Positions 32,686 to 43,044 of a DNA stretch of 64,000 bases are shown here, in pieces; position 1 is the first letter of the stretch; every line of letters starts with the position of its first letter. Source of the DNA: Allodiplogaster sudhausi (taxonomy: Eukaryota; Nematoda; Chromadorea; Rhabditida; Diplogasteridae); assembly GCA_945643635.1 (NCBI GenBank), contig CALZFC010000091.1:477001-541000 (forward strand), in the 5' to 3' direction. The position numbers and the translations under genes are program-made. Under the pieces are notes generated by a model. It had not been told where the DNA came from. It did not search any database and saw only the letters and a program-made list of their open reading frames with translations.

Positions 32686-34167
32686 TTACGTATTATTTAT
32701 TGAACGAGACACGGCAACGTCTGTAATTCTCCCGAATGTAGCAGGCCGATAGAAAATGATCGACGAGATAACACGACGATAATCACAACTGTAAATGAGA
32801 TTTGCATTCGAGATATTAGAATAACAACAAAAGATGAGTACCGATAAAAATATTTTTTATTTTTTTAATACCTGGTGGTGAAGAGAATGACAACATTGAG
32901 CGATAGCGAGATGTTGATAAAGCTTCCGGTAAAAAGAACAGCTGTCAAGCGGCCGTCGAACGGAGGAGGAAATGAAAAGTAGATGTAAATGAACGAAAAA
33001 ATGTATGTCGTTCCTGATCCGCCCATCACGCTCGCCGTTATCAGGAAGAATGAGTGGAAGAGACGACGAAGGGCGAGTGAATTGCCTGTTTATTTTTATT
33101 TCTATTTTTCTTCTTCAATGACTTCCCCTTTCGAGGTCTTCTAACTTTATTTATCAATTTTACGACCTCCTTTTCTTCACCGATGCTCTCCCTCATCTAC
33201 TCGTTCTCTTAATACTAACTCATTTTTCTTAGCTGCCACCACACGACTCCGTATATGCAGATCGCTGAGATATAAATCGCCATGGTAGCGTATAGCAGAA
33301 GAGTGATCGCACTTTTGGAGAAGAGCATCGGTGTCCAGCAAAAGACGTCTCTAAAACGGTATGATTTGTCTATTGAATGATTTTTGCTGACCAAAATAAT
33401 TGTATTAATTGTGAAGAGTTTCGCCTATAATAACAAGTAAAATTGACCTTCCATCCATGTTGATAATCATAAGTGACACAATTATGACGACGAAAGCAGT
33501 GACAGGAATCAAGTGAGCGGCCAGATAAAGGACGACATTCTTTGATTTATAGCTTTAAAAGGTTCGCGTTATTCCAATTAAATTTTTTTTTAATTTTATG
33601 TGCATTTGTATACACAAATTTTTTGCTTCTTACCGAATTAACACTAAAATGTTTCTCAACGTACAAATTGAGCGCGACACATGCGATCAGCCGGTCCACT
33701 GCCATTGAGCAAATCATTGCGGTTCCGCCGAGCAGGCCAAACACTGGCAATATCTCAATTATAAACTTCATTAGAGGGGGAAGGGGTCATCCGCTGAAAC
33801 TCTAAAATATTAATTTACCTGGAATGCAAGACAAATAACAGGCCGATATAAGCGCCCTTCGAAGAAGAAGAAATTGACAACCATGAAACAGTGACCGGCC
33901 ATATGCATGGCGTCAAAGAGCGAGTAAACGGCGATGAGATGGTTGCTCGAGTTGCCAAGTTTCCTGTGTCAGTGCATACTTTCTTGAAGTACATGTTTTT
34001 TAAATAATAAATATACTTATTACTTTGTACGAATAAAAGCATACCAAACATGTAAATTCTGACTTGAGTCGAAATGTTGCCGCTAACACCAGCAGATTTC
34101 CACTGACACCAAAGGAGATCAAAAAAGCATAGAAGCTAACGAAGATAATCTCCAGTAGCATGGCCAT
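32686..34167 (-). CDS. Srsx-like 7TM chemoreceptor C' (intact, 7 exons)
   Basis: Minus-strand exons 34167-34064, 33963-33819, 33753-33665, 33552-33448, 33350-33220, 33085-32872, 32788-32686 total 891 nt, 296 aa, the same lengths as C. Motifs: FGVSGNLLVLAATFRLK, LFDAMHMAGHCF, AVDRLIACVALN, FYKSKNVVLYLAAH, DVFCWTPMLF, MGGSGTTYIFSF, NISLSLNVVILFTTR; the tail starts SCDYRRVISSI and ends SRSINNT. Differences from C are mostly conservative residues in and near membrane segments, while exon sizes and frame are preserved. That suggests both copies stayed under selection after the duplication. It lies downstream (on its strand) of M'. Confidence 0.83.
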
Positions 34168-35140
34168 CCGAGATTCGCTGTAAATATGTACGTATGTTCA
34201 CACGCATATATACACGCTTATATGTGTTCTTAAAAACGATCGAAGCCAAACGATTTGCCACGTGGTTTCACTTAGCTTGGTACGTGAGAACACTCGGCCT
34301 GTTCATGAGTATATGTACATATATTCATATGCTTACATAGATGACTAAGATTAAAGACGATGAACGAAATGAAATTCTCTATTTTCCTTGAGAGTTCAGT
34401 AATGTTGAAGAGATGCAATTAGGCATTTTCTTCCAGCCTCTCGCAGACGTTCAGCCTTATTAGTTTCTTTATTGAGAGGCATTCAGAAGTATAGCATGAA
34501 ACATTGCAATTCATTCGCCTAACTGCTAACAATCAGAAAGAAGCGAACATAATTTTATGCGCACAAGTCCATGCTCCAAGTTGAACTTGCTGGGTACTTC
34601 TCGTGCTATAACATTCTAGGTAGTCACGTACATATGTATGTGCATACATGCGTATATTCATTCAGTTTCAATCAATTTGTAACGACTCGCGCATCATCTT
34701 CTTGCATGATTCATCCATACTGAACTCATTATTCTCCTTTATCTTCTTCAACTTTTCAGATAAAATGAACCCATTTTATACACTAAAAAGAGGCGGGTGT
34801 GGAGAGAAGTGGAAGGAAAAGGAAGCGTCAGCATCAGACTTCGGCGCTATCGGGCTGAGTGTCTGGAAATAAAAGCTCATCATCAAAAAAACTTCTTCAA
34901 GATAAGTAGATTTTCCTGAAATTAAACGATTACCGTACCAGCAGAAAGCGACATTATAGGATAAGGCGATGAAGCAGAGAAAAAAGCTAACTTTTTATCT
35001 AGTTTAAATTAAAACTTTACGCTTTAATCAAAGGAAAATCTAACCAGTGCTCGTCACCGACATTGGTGTGAATGAGGGCTAAAAAAGGCGTATTTCTTTT
35101 CTTATATTTTTCAAAACCTCCCTTATTTCTCCGTATCACG
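34168..35140. other. Spacer between M' and C'
   Basis: Mirror of 5152-6110. No exon recognised. Contains the ggaagcgtcagcatcagac block shared with the left arm and several acatatgtac runs. Confidence 0.45.
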
Positions 35141-36723
35141 TCATTTTCCTATGTTTTCAATAGGGAAAACAGCATTTATGTAGCTAACCGAAATCGGGGT
35201 GGCCGCAATGGAGATGTTCTGGCGCGAGCAATCGATCAACACCCTGCAAATTACAGGCTCTCGTTGGTTCTCTAATATTATTATGAGTATTGAAAGATTG
35301 ATTATAATGATTATTGATTGACGTCGTTTTTGAGCGGCAGCACTTCTTGCGGGATCCACTGCAGAGTTCGAGGGATCGGTGAGGAGGGCCGTACTGAAAT
35401 GGAGTCAAACATTTTCACTAGAACTAAAAAAAATTCGGTAGATTCGAAGCTGTCCTAACCCGTCGGGCGTGGACCTTCTTGTCCTTCTCGTCGTAGACGG
35501 CAAGAAGGACAGGGATGCGGCTCAAGATCTGCAGGGCAATTGATAGAGCGATAGCGCCCAGGATGTTCACGAGAAGACGCGACACAAGAAGTCTGCAACG
35601 AGTCGTTAAAATGTTAAAACATTTTCACACCCTCCAAACATCTCATTTCCTAGAGTTTTTCGCAGGACATTGAAACCAGTTGACGCAATTAGAAAGCGCT
35701 TTAACTACATATTTTTGGTGACTATTTTCCTCATGTGCACTAAAAACTGCGTGCTTCTTCTCCAATTTACTGTCACAATTGATAATCCATTTCTATACGT
35801 ACAGCAGTGGGAGGCTGCAATAAACTTCGGCCGAACAGACATCCCGGCTAAGGTAGACAAGAGTTACCGAAGAGATCCACATCACCGTGGAGTCAACCAA
35901 GATCAAAACTGGAAATGGATATAACAATTACTAGGTGTTTTCTTCTTCTCTGAAAGCAACAAACAACTGTTGCCACAGCTTCTGATTCTAGTTCAGAGCT
36001 TAAAAATGAAAGCAAAAAAAGCAACAGTCGGCAAGGAAGACCAGTGGTCGGTTGAAGTTGGACATGGCTGAAAAAAGGATAAATTGGATTTAAACAAAGA
36101 GTAAATTGAACAAATTAGATACACATCGCATGAGTGACCGACCGATCACGGCCATTATGAAGAAAGAAACACGCATCCAGTCAGGCAGGATGCCGGTCGC
36201 GAAGTAGAAAGGCGCGAAGAGCTCAAGTAAATATATTTAGAAAGAAATAATAATCTACTCTCACCAAAAGGGAGTGGTTGGCCCTCTCGGAGATGCGAGT
36301 CCCATTCGGGCCGAGGGGACATTCGTCAAAGGCCGTGTTGATGTTCACCAAAAGCTAAAGATAGAGCCGGGATTATAAGCATTAATTTTGCATCCACGCA
36401 AAAAATTAATACATTCTACATTTGGATAAGTTCGCATACATATGTCTTTACTACATTTATTTGCGAACCATTTTTACAGGATTATACAGGCAAGTGTCGC
36501 TCGAATCCAGTAAATCGTTGATGTGTGGTGTAAATATGTTCCCCTTTATGAAATTCTGCACTGTCTTTGTGTTATTTTGAAGACAGTTTCATAACATTAG
36601 CAAGTTTTCTCAAGGTTTTGTGCCAATTTCCACCTGGAAATTCGTGGACACCGATGCGAGAATCGCGTAGAACAAAACGGCAATGCAGCAAATGAGAACG
36701 CAGATTTTGTAGGCCGAACACAT
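35141..36723 (-). CDS. Unrecognised four-helix membrane protein M' (8 exons)
   Basis: Minus-strand exons 36723-36634, 36354-36265, 36221-36143, 36067-36026, 35908-35803, 35592-35460, 35393-35323, 35243-35141 total 714 nt, giving 237 aa in frame. The first seven exons have exactly the lengths of M. Exon 8 is longer: after CSRQNIS it adds IAATPISVSYINAVFP and ends ENIGK, whereas M stops at VSVS. The glycosylation sequons NGT and NHS and the SRKKCCRSKTT tail are kept. Two intact copies with few exon changes argue that the gene is functional. Family unknown. Confidence 0.68.
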
Positions 36724-37490
36724 CTGGGCAAATGAAATGGTTAGGATTAAGGAAATATAATGTGAAAAAGACAGAGTGAAGAACTAAGAAGCGATAGACA
36801 GGGAAAAATAGAGCGGAGAAGGAGAGGAGCCGACCTTCTGCGGAGGATGAGTCTTGGGAAAGTGATGAAAATACACAGTTGACCTCGGATTGACAATGAA
36901 GTTTTCGTTTTGAACTTTCTTCAAGTACAACCTATTTCATAACAGTATCAATGTGCACTTGTATACTTTTCCTTATAAACTTGGTTTTAGAATGAAATCA
37001 AATTCGTACATTTGTAGTTCAAATCTAGCACGAGCATTCACGATGCTTTTTTTCGTTTCTAGGGCCGTCGATTTCTTTATTTTCTTTAAAATATAATCGT
37101 TAGTTTTATTTTCGGCGAACATCCCTTCTTCAATATATTTTTTTATATGAACACTTTACTTGCAGCTAATTATTGACAGCGTTTAAAATATGTGACAACT
37201 TGTGCAAATGTATCAGTGAAGACTATCGAGAAAGGGGTGGGAGAATGGCTGGCACATTGAAGCTCTAGGAAGCAGGTACTGCCGACGGGTGGACCATATT
37301 CACAACAGCACATTAGGAGGGAAAACAATAGGAACAGGTGCAACGAGGGGAAGGGAAGAGAAAGGAAGATATAGATTAATTGTAATGTATGTATGTGAAT
37401 ACGCTGTTAAAAAAATTAAAGTGAAAAGTTATAGATGTTCACGATAGTTTTAAATGTAATGCTGTGTACATCTTTTTTTAAATTTATGTT

Positions 37491-39114
37491 TCAAAAATTT
37501 CTTGTGTGCACAGTGACTGTCGATGTTCTTGCTTTTGTCTCTTCTCGACAACGGAGAATTGATGAGATCGTGTTGCGGTAGTCAGTGCTCAAAATATTAG
37601 TTTTTCTCACGGAATATGCGGCGTTTAGTTTGTTTATGGAGAGATCAAAAAGGTCGATTACTCGATGAATAATACATAATTTCTGACCTCGTTGCGCACA
37701 GAATGACGACATTCACAGACTGCGAGATGTTGACAAAGCTGCCGATGAAGAGAGTGCTGCCTAATTGGTCGATAATTTCTTCGGTGGCATTTCTAAATAG
37801 GAACGAGAAGAAGGAAATGGCGAAGGTGATTGTGGAGCCGCCCACCACGTAGATTGTGATGAGGAACATTGAGTAGAAGAGGCGACGGAGAACACGCGCG
37901 TTGCCTGATGGTTGAAGGGACATTCTTAGAAATATCTACATATCTATGTATATGTATATCTGTCTCACTTGCCAATGTGAATGCAAAGGAAGCCTCCAGT
38001 GAATAATTAATTATTATGAATATCAGTTCGTCCCATTGTAAAAGATAGACCCAGAAGGTTTAAACTATATTCGTCTTATCATTTGAGAATTTTAGCCAAG
38101 TTAAATCTTAAGGGTAAAAAAGAATGTCGATACTATAGATATTAGAACAGTCCTAATATGCAACAAGCTCTCGAGCTTAGAACATGTGAGACAGCAGTGA
38201 AGATCATTATTCCCCGGATGACTCCTTCTATGGGTGGAGCACTGACTCATTCTCTTGAGCTGAACCCAAACGACACCGTAGATTAAAAGTGCAGCGACGT
38301 TGATGAAAGTTGTTCCCAAGAGCCAAGTGTTCATCGAGAGCCCATGAGCCATGAAGGGCGTCCAGCAGAAAAAGTCGCTCAAAATGTTATTTTAGATTTC
38401 ATAGCCTGATAATTCTCAAGTAGCAGAAAATGAAACGGACTCATTGCCTAGGTTCATGATAAGGATTGTGAGCTGAACTGCAGTGTAGACGAGGACAGGA
38501 ATCATATGAACGACAATGTAGACGAGTTCGTTCTTTGATTAATAGCTGAAGAACAGAGCTGTGGTCTTCATTCCAAGAAAAATGAATGACTTTATTTTTA
38601 TTGAAAAAAGTATGAAAGAATTCTACTAATTGAGGGCAATGCACGCAATCAGCCGGTCAATTGCCATTGACAGCATCATCGCAGTGCCACTGAAGAAGCC
38701 GAAGAGCGGGATTATCTTAATGAACAATAACTTATATACGATCCTTTAACAGCATTGACCTCATAAGCAAGACATGCCAATGGCCGATGCGGTGCGCCGT
38801 TGGCTATGAAGTAGTTGGCGATCATAGGGAAGTGGCCACTCATGTGCGCAGCGTCCATTAGTGAGTAAATCGCGACGAGAAGATTGCAAGAGCTGCCGAG
38901 TTTTCTAAACGCGCAAAGAAAATACTTTCATCATTATTATTGTTCAAAATGAAGGATATATTAAATTCTAGTTTTCAAAAAAAAACTGCCCTTTTGAAAG
39001 CTCGGCTGACTTTAATCGATATGTCGCAGCAACGACTACAAGGTTGCTAATGACACCGAAAGCAGCTAAGAAAGCGTGAAAGACGATCAGAGCAACTTCG
39101 ATCATTCCCTCCAT
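37491..39114 (-). pseudogene. Srsx-like receptor A', one nonsense codon
   Basis: Minus-strand exons 39114-39011, 38904-38760, 38715-38627, 38545-38441, 38377-38247, 37904-37688, 37587-37491 total 888 nt, exactly as in A, with all splice sites present. The only lesion I see is at the start of exon 4: the Lys codon AAA of YKSKN is TAA (YY then stop), cutting the protein after TM3. Elsewhere it reads normally (FGVISNLVVVAATYRL, SLMDAAHMSGHFPM, AIDRLIACIALN, DDFFCWTPFM, NISQSVNVVIL). A single change implies recent loss, a polymorphism, or a sequencing error. The TM1 Gly of GNL is Ser here (ISNL). Confidence 0.82.
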
Positions 39115-39269
39115 TCTCGAGTACCTTCAATTGTAAAAGTGCAGTTCTCTTTTGATATATCTAACTACTAATAAAGCGCTAACCATAAGCGTGGGTATGT
39201 AACAGTTTTCTTCTAGAACCTTCCATGCAAGGTTGAGGTATCCAAATAGTAAAAACCACTTGCCCCCGA

Positions 39270-39505
39270 AACTTAGAGCATTCCAGAAATTTCCAGAATG
39301 GACCAAGTTTTCAAGAACATTGCGGATTGATCAAACGAATACCCCGGTCCTTGGAACATTCCAGAAGGTTCCAGAAAGGACCAATTTCTCCAGATCATTC
39401 CGGAAGGGGCCAACGCCTGCCCCCGGCCCGTGGAACATTCCAGAAGGTTCCAGTAGGGGCTGAGTTTGGCCCCGGGACGTGGAATTTTCCAGAACATTCC
39501 GGAAG
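39270..39505. repeat. Heat-shock-element-like array, copy 2
   Basis: Tandem units of about 98 bp containing perfect HSF-type pentamer arrays. GAA/TTC alternate at 39354, 39359, 39364, 39369, 39374 (five units); at 39433, 39438, 39443, 39448 (four units); and at 39482, 39487, 39492, 39497, 39502 (five units). All are spaced exactly 5 bp with no mismatch. Between modules lie GC-rich phrases (ggggccaacgcctgcccc). The array sits about 160 bases upstream of the A' start and 240 bases upstream of a receptor-A fragment on the other strand. Functional HSE activity is inferred from pattern only. Confidence 0.85.
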
Positions 39506-39738
39506 TGGCAAACGCATGAATGTACACAAGCATGAGCGATAAAATTGCATTAAGCGATGCCATCTGATTCGACGATTATATAAGGTTTTTTTCATGATTC
39601 CAAAGAACATGGAAAAAAATGTACAATGTACACATACATAATATGTAATCTTGACATCACTCCACGAACCAGTACAGTTGGCTTGGCGGGCAAATTAGTT
39701 TCCTTGTCGCATAAATTCTTTTATATTCATATGTCTAT

Positions 39739-39850
39739 ATATCAAAAGAGAACTGCACTTTTACAATTGAAGGTACTCGAGAATGGACTGAATAATCGAA
39801 GTTGCTCTGGTTGGAATGAAGACTATATTCTGTTATTCAGCTATGTATAT
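39739..39850 (+). pseudogene. Receptor A fragment (5' end joined to exon 4 start)
   Basis: The upstream wording caaaagagaactgcactttt and ggtactcgagaatgga nearly matches the reverse complement of the A' 5' end. After about ten codons (atcgaagttgctctg) it jumps at about 39,811 to ttggaatgaagac...ttcagctat, which is the end of intron 3 and start of exon 4. All between is deleted. It is the mirror partner of the A' start around the HSE array. Confidence 0.75.
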
Positions 39851-40019
39851 ACATACATATGTACATACATGGAGTGAAGGGACAAATGAACTCTCTCCAT
39901 CGCTGGAGGAACTCTTATATCCACCTCAATTACTCTTGACCGAGTCCACAATTAATTTTATTTATCGTGGAGCAATAACGTTTGAGCAAGCTTCATTTGT
40001 TTACATGTAAAAATCACTC

Positions 40020-40130
40020 CCTCTCTTCTCTCTCACTCCTCCCTTCTCTCTTCACTCTCCCCTTCTCTCACTCCCCTCTGATCTCTCACTGCCCTCTTCT
40101 GTCTCACTACCCCTTCTCTCTTCACTTCCT
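40020..40130. repeat. CT-rich low-complexity tract
   Basis: Repeats of ctctcactccccttctctcttcact, purely pyrimidine-rich and variable in length. No coding signal. Confidence 0.85.
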
Positions 40131-40518
40131 TGTCGCGACAACTTCCGTCTCGCGGTGGAAATTTGGGCAGAGACTCCTATCCAGGCAAATTCCACAACCG
40201 TACACCCTTGCCCCAACCGAAAGGTGCGCTCATTGTCAAGCCAACTCACGCCAGCCACGTTTTCTATTAATAACAAGGAATAACTCCCACAATCCATGCC
40301 CACGTTATGAAACATTGAGAAGAAGACACTGCGACATACGACTAAAAAGAAAAGAAAGATACTTTCTGTTCTACATACATATATAATTATTAAGAGTCAG
40401 GATTTACTCCGCATGGCGGTAGAGCTGAAATATCGAAAATTGGAAAAGAAATAATAACAATAAAATAATTTTATCGCTGATCTTCGCTCACTCCTATAGG
40501 CCTATCGACAAAAACTAG

Positions 40519-40942
40519 AATACCGTATTTTCTCTATTAGTGCCCCCCCCTCTATTAGAACCCTTCTAATTGTGCCCCCCTCTCGCACGGGTATTGAAAA
40601 CTAGTACCCCTCCCTCTAATAGAACCCCCCCCCCCTCCAATAGTGCCCCCCCAATTGTCTAATAGAGACGTTTCTGGAATCTATGCTTGAGATATGGGAT
40701 GCTATTACCAATGAAATGATTGCAAATTCATTCAAAATCTTCGGTAAAACTGATATTCCAGTGATGATTCCATTGAAGAAGAGCTATAATTCTTCGGTTT
40801 TGAGAATAAAATGTTGTTATCAAACATTGAAAAATAGTATCCCTCCCTCTAATAGAACCCCCCCCCCCTCTAATAATGCCCCGCTCTCGCAAGGATTGAA
40901 AAATAGTGCCCCCGGGGGCACTAATAGAGAAAATACGGTATT
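40519..40942. mobile_element. MITE-like element, copy 2 (intact ends)
   Basis: Terminal inverted repeats aataccgtattttctctatt on the left (from 40519) and its complement, aatagagaaaatacggtatt, on the right (to 40942) are perfect over 20 bases and continue as agtgccc/gggcact. Subterminal poly-C runs (cccccccc) alternate with ctctaatagaac motifs. The centre (about 40,690-40,830) contains a short unique sequence shared with copy 1. No transposase is encoded, so it must be mobilised in trans if at all. A target-site duplication was not resolved. Confidence 0.85.
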
Positions 40943-41146
40943 TCCAACAACAAAGCATAGACAAATAGAAAAATCAATTAGCCACCAATTTTAAAATTCG
41001 TTATGGAAACTTCTCTCCTGAATTGCATTGCACTTTTATTCAATTAGTACGCAGGAACACCATTACGAGCGATAAAACATCACTCCACGAACCAATCGAA
41101 AGTGAATAGCGGTTCCCCATCTAATCGAATCGAGAATGTATAGCCG

Positions 41147-41290
41147 AAGTTGCCCTGATCGTCTTTTACGCCTTATTGCCTGCTTTCGGTGTCGCTTGCC
41201 ATCTCGTTGTTGTTTCAGCAACATATCGATTAAAGTCCAACTAATTCATATTTAACGGCGGACCATTCTCTTGCTTACGAGGTGAAGTCT
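41147..41290 (+). pseudogene. Receptor A fragment (exon 1 joined to exon 2 end)
   Basis: About 41,147-41,240 matches exon 1 of A (EVALIVFYALLPAFGV wording, with ACHLVVVSATYRLK). Then aactaattcatatttaacgg continues directly as the end of exon 2 (SLAYEV). The intron and most of exon 2 are missing and the ATG context is disturbed (atgtatag). Upstream bases 41,030-41,110 are a degenerate copy of the receptor-A upstream region. Confidence 0.75.
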
Positions 41291-41480
41291 AAAATAGTCT
41301 GGAAACTTCAAATAGTCTTCCCGCATTTTCATTAAAGAATCTATTTAAATTGCAAGGAATTGTGTACTTTCCGTGGTGTCCGAAGCAAGTGCACTTTGGA
41401 AATCGTATAAAAGGGAAGGTTGGTGTATTTCTCATCATTCTTCTCTCGCTTGCTCTTCATCGCGTGGTCGTCTCGATACA

Positions 41481-41827
41481 ATGGATAAGTCGGCGTACTT
41501 CTCGGCTCCCGCGCCTTCTGGCGCCGGCTCTTACGGCTCTGGCGGCCAGAATTACGTGTCGGAGGGCTACGCATGGGATCAGCAGCCCTCGGCCGGCAAC
41601 TCTGGTGCGGCGGCTACCAGTACTGTCAGTTGAATTACGGGGGAAATGTTTCTGACTGATGTTTACGTTTGTTTAATGTTCCGGTATAACCAATTTTTAA
41701 GTACTTGAAAGAAGTTTAATATGAATTACTTTAAAAGAAAAAAAATTATAAAGGAAACGGTCTTTTAGCTGCCCCTGGCGTGACCAAGCCCCGCACCGAC
41801 CAGTCGTGCTATCTTGGTCCCAACTGA
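41481..41827 (+). pseudogene. Small Gly/Ser-rich gene N2 (frame shifted in exon 1)
   Basis: Direct copy of N1. Exon 1 (41481-41624) reads MDKSAYFSAPAPSGAGSYGS and on to YAWDQQPSAGNSG, then shifts frame in the Gly run (gtgcggcggctac), so its length is 144 instead of a phase-1 length. Exon 2 (41769-41827) has an intact tag acceptor and encodes APGVTKPRTDQSCYLGPN. A TATA box (cgtataaaaggg, about 41,404) lies upstream. So N2 keeps the acceptor that N1 lost and lost the frame that N1 kept. A later conserved open block (FSETSSTFNSTLFEMAA) is at about 41,960-42,025. Confidence 0.55.
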
Positions 41828-42089
41828 GGTTCTTTTTTCGCTTGAAGAGCCTTCAGGCTTTTCAGGTGTATTGTTTAATTTTAACATTAAAAGACTAATC
41901 TTTAGATTTAAAAGATTAATCAATCTTCGAATAATAAAAAAAACGTTCTACTTCTTTCAGTCTTCTCGGAGACCTCATCCACCTTCAACTCTACGCTTTT
42001 CGAAATGGCTGCAATCTTTTTGTGAAATGAGGATAAAGAACTCACGGATATTGAATGAGCACATTTCCACAGAATGTATTTCATGAAAA

Positions 42090-42920
42090 GTGAATAATAT
42101 CCTGGAATGAAGTCTTAAAACAAAGAGACTACGAGCGATAAAATTGCATTCAGCGATGCCGAGTGATTCGAAGAAGTTACAAGGGTAGTTTCATCATTTA
42201 TTCAAACGATCTTCAGTTCGTTATTTCCTCATGAAGCCAGGGATGAAATAAGGCTACCGAATGTGCAAAAGTCTATTAGCTATCTTTATAGACAGGGAAA
42301 AACGTTTTTGTAAGGCGGACTCCAGCACCATATCACTTTCAGCACATGTGGGCTGCAGTCCAAATTTGAACTTGGTGTTCAAAGTGCACTAAAATAATTA
42401 GCATATAATTTCCACAGCTCAACTAACCATCTGAATGAGTTCAATGATAACCCGCGAATATATAAGAGTCGTTATTACTACAGGCATAGTATTAAATGAT
42501 CGATTTTTTAAACATGAACCTTCAGGATCACAGGCCGAGTGCATGATTCGTGTACTGGAGGCAGATAGCACGTAAAAGCATTTGCATACTTCGCGATTAC
42601 ACCCTAAAATTATGGCATAAAATTCCAATAAAAACTGCCTGATACTCAAAGAATAATTTATTTCGTTAAGCACGCCTAAATGACAATCAGGTGATTCAGT
42701 TATGGATCTTTTTCTCAATCAATAGATGTTCAGTGAAACCAGTAATTTGCTACTGAAAGTCTGTCAGTATCGAAATATACAGCGAAATATGTATTGAAAG
42801 ATAAACAAAGCACAGCTGTTTCGATTCAATTCGAGCGACTTGTGCTATGTTCGTTTGTTCGACGGAATGTAAGTCTGGCTCTGCTTTGTCATTGCGAATC
42901 GCGTATGCCGTTAGTTGATC
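42090..42920. other. Spacer upstream of lipase L4
   Basis: Starts with another copy of the receptor-A upstream wording (gagcgataaaattgcattcagcgatgcc, about 42,128-42,175). No gene recognised; open frames are short and unsupported. Confidence 0.45.
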
Positions 42921-42922
42921 TC

Positions 42923-42973
42923 AAACGTGGCGGATCTCGCTGGTTTTTCGTCTACGTGAAAGCAGATATAAAA
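42923..42973 (+). promoter_or_regulatory. Lipase promoter box plus TATA (L4)
   Basis: AAACGTGGCGGATCT at 42923-42937 and TATAAAA at 42967-42973, ahead of the ATG at 43045. Perfect match to the consensus even though the gene carries a frameshift. Confidence 0.78.
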
Positions 42974-43044
42974 GCTAAGCGGTGAGAGCGACAACATCAC
43001 CATCACTTGATTCCTTTCATTTACCTCTGCAATTCTCGTCGAAG

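Larger units (their letters stand above)
32590..39160 (-). repeat. Right arm of the giant inverted repeat (C'-M'-A')
   Basis: Reverse-complement counterpart of 740-8000, with genes C', M', A' in mirrored order and spacers recognisable between them. Homology fades at about 32.59 kb (shared caatgatgcattg wording downstream of C/C') and at about 39.16 kb just upstream of A'. An extra block at about 36.99-37.26 kb is absent from the left arm. Confidence 0.85.

Noticed and set aside
39233..39563. Open frames across the HSE array as proteins
   Set aside because: Several frames on both strands are open because the repeat unit lacks stops; the periodicity explains them.
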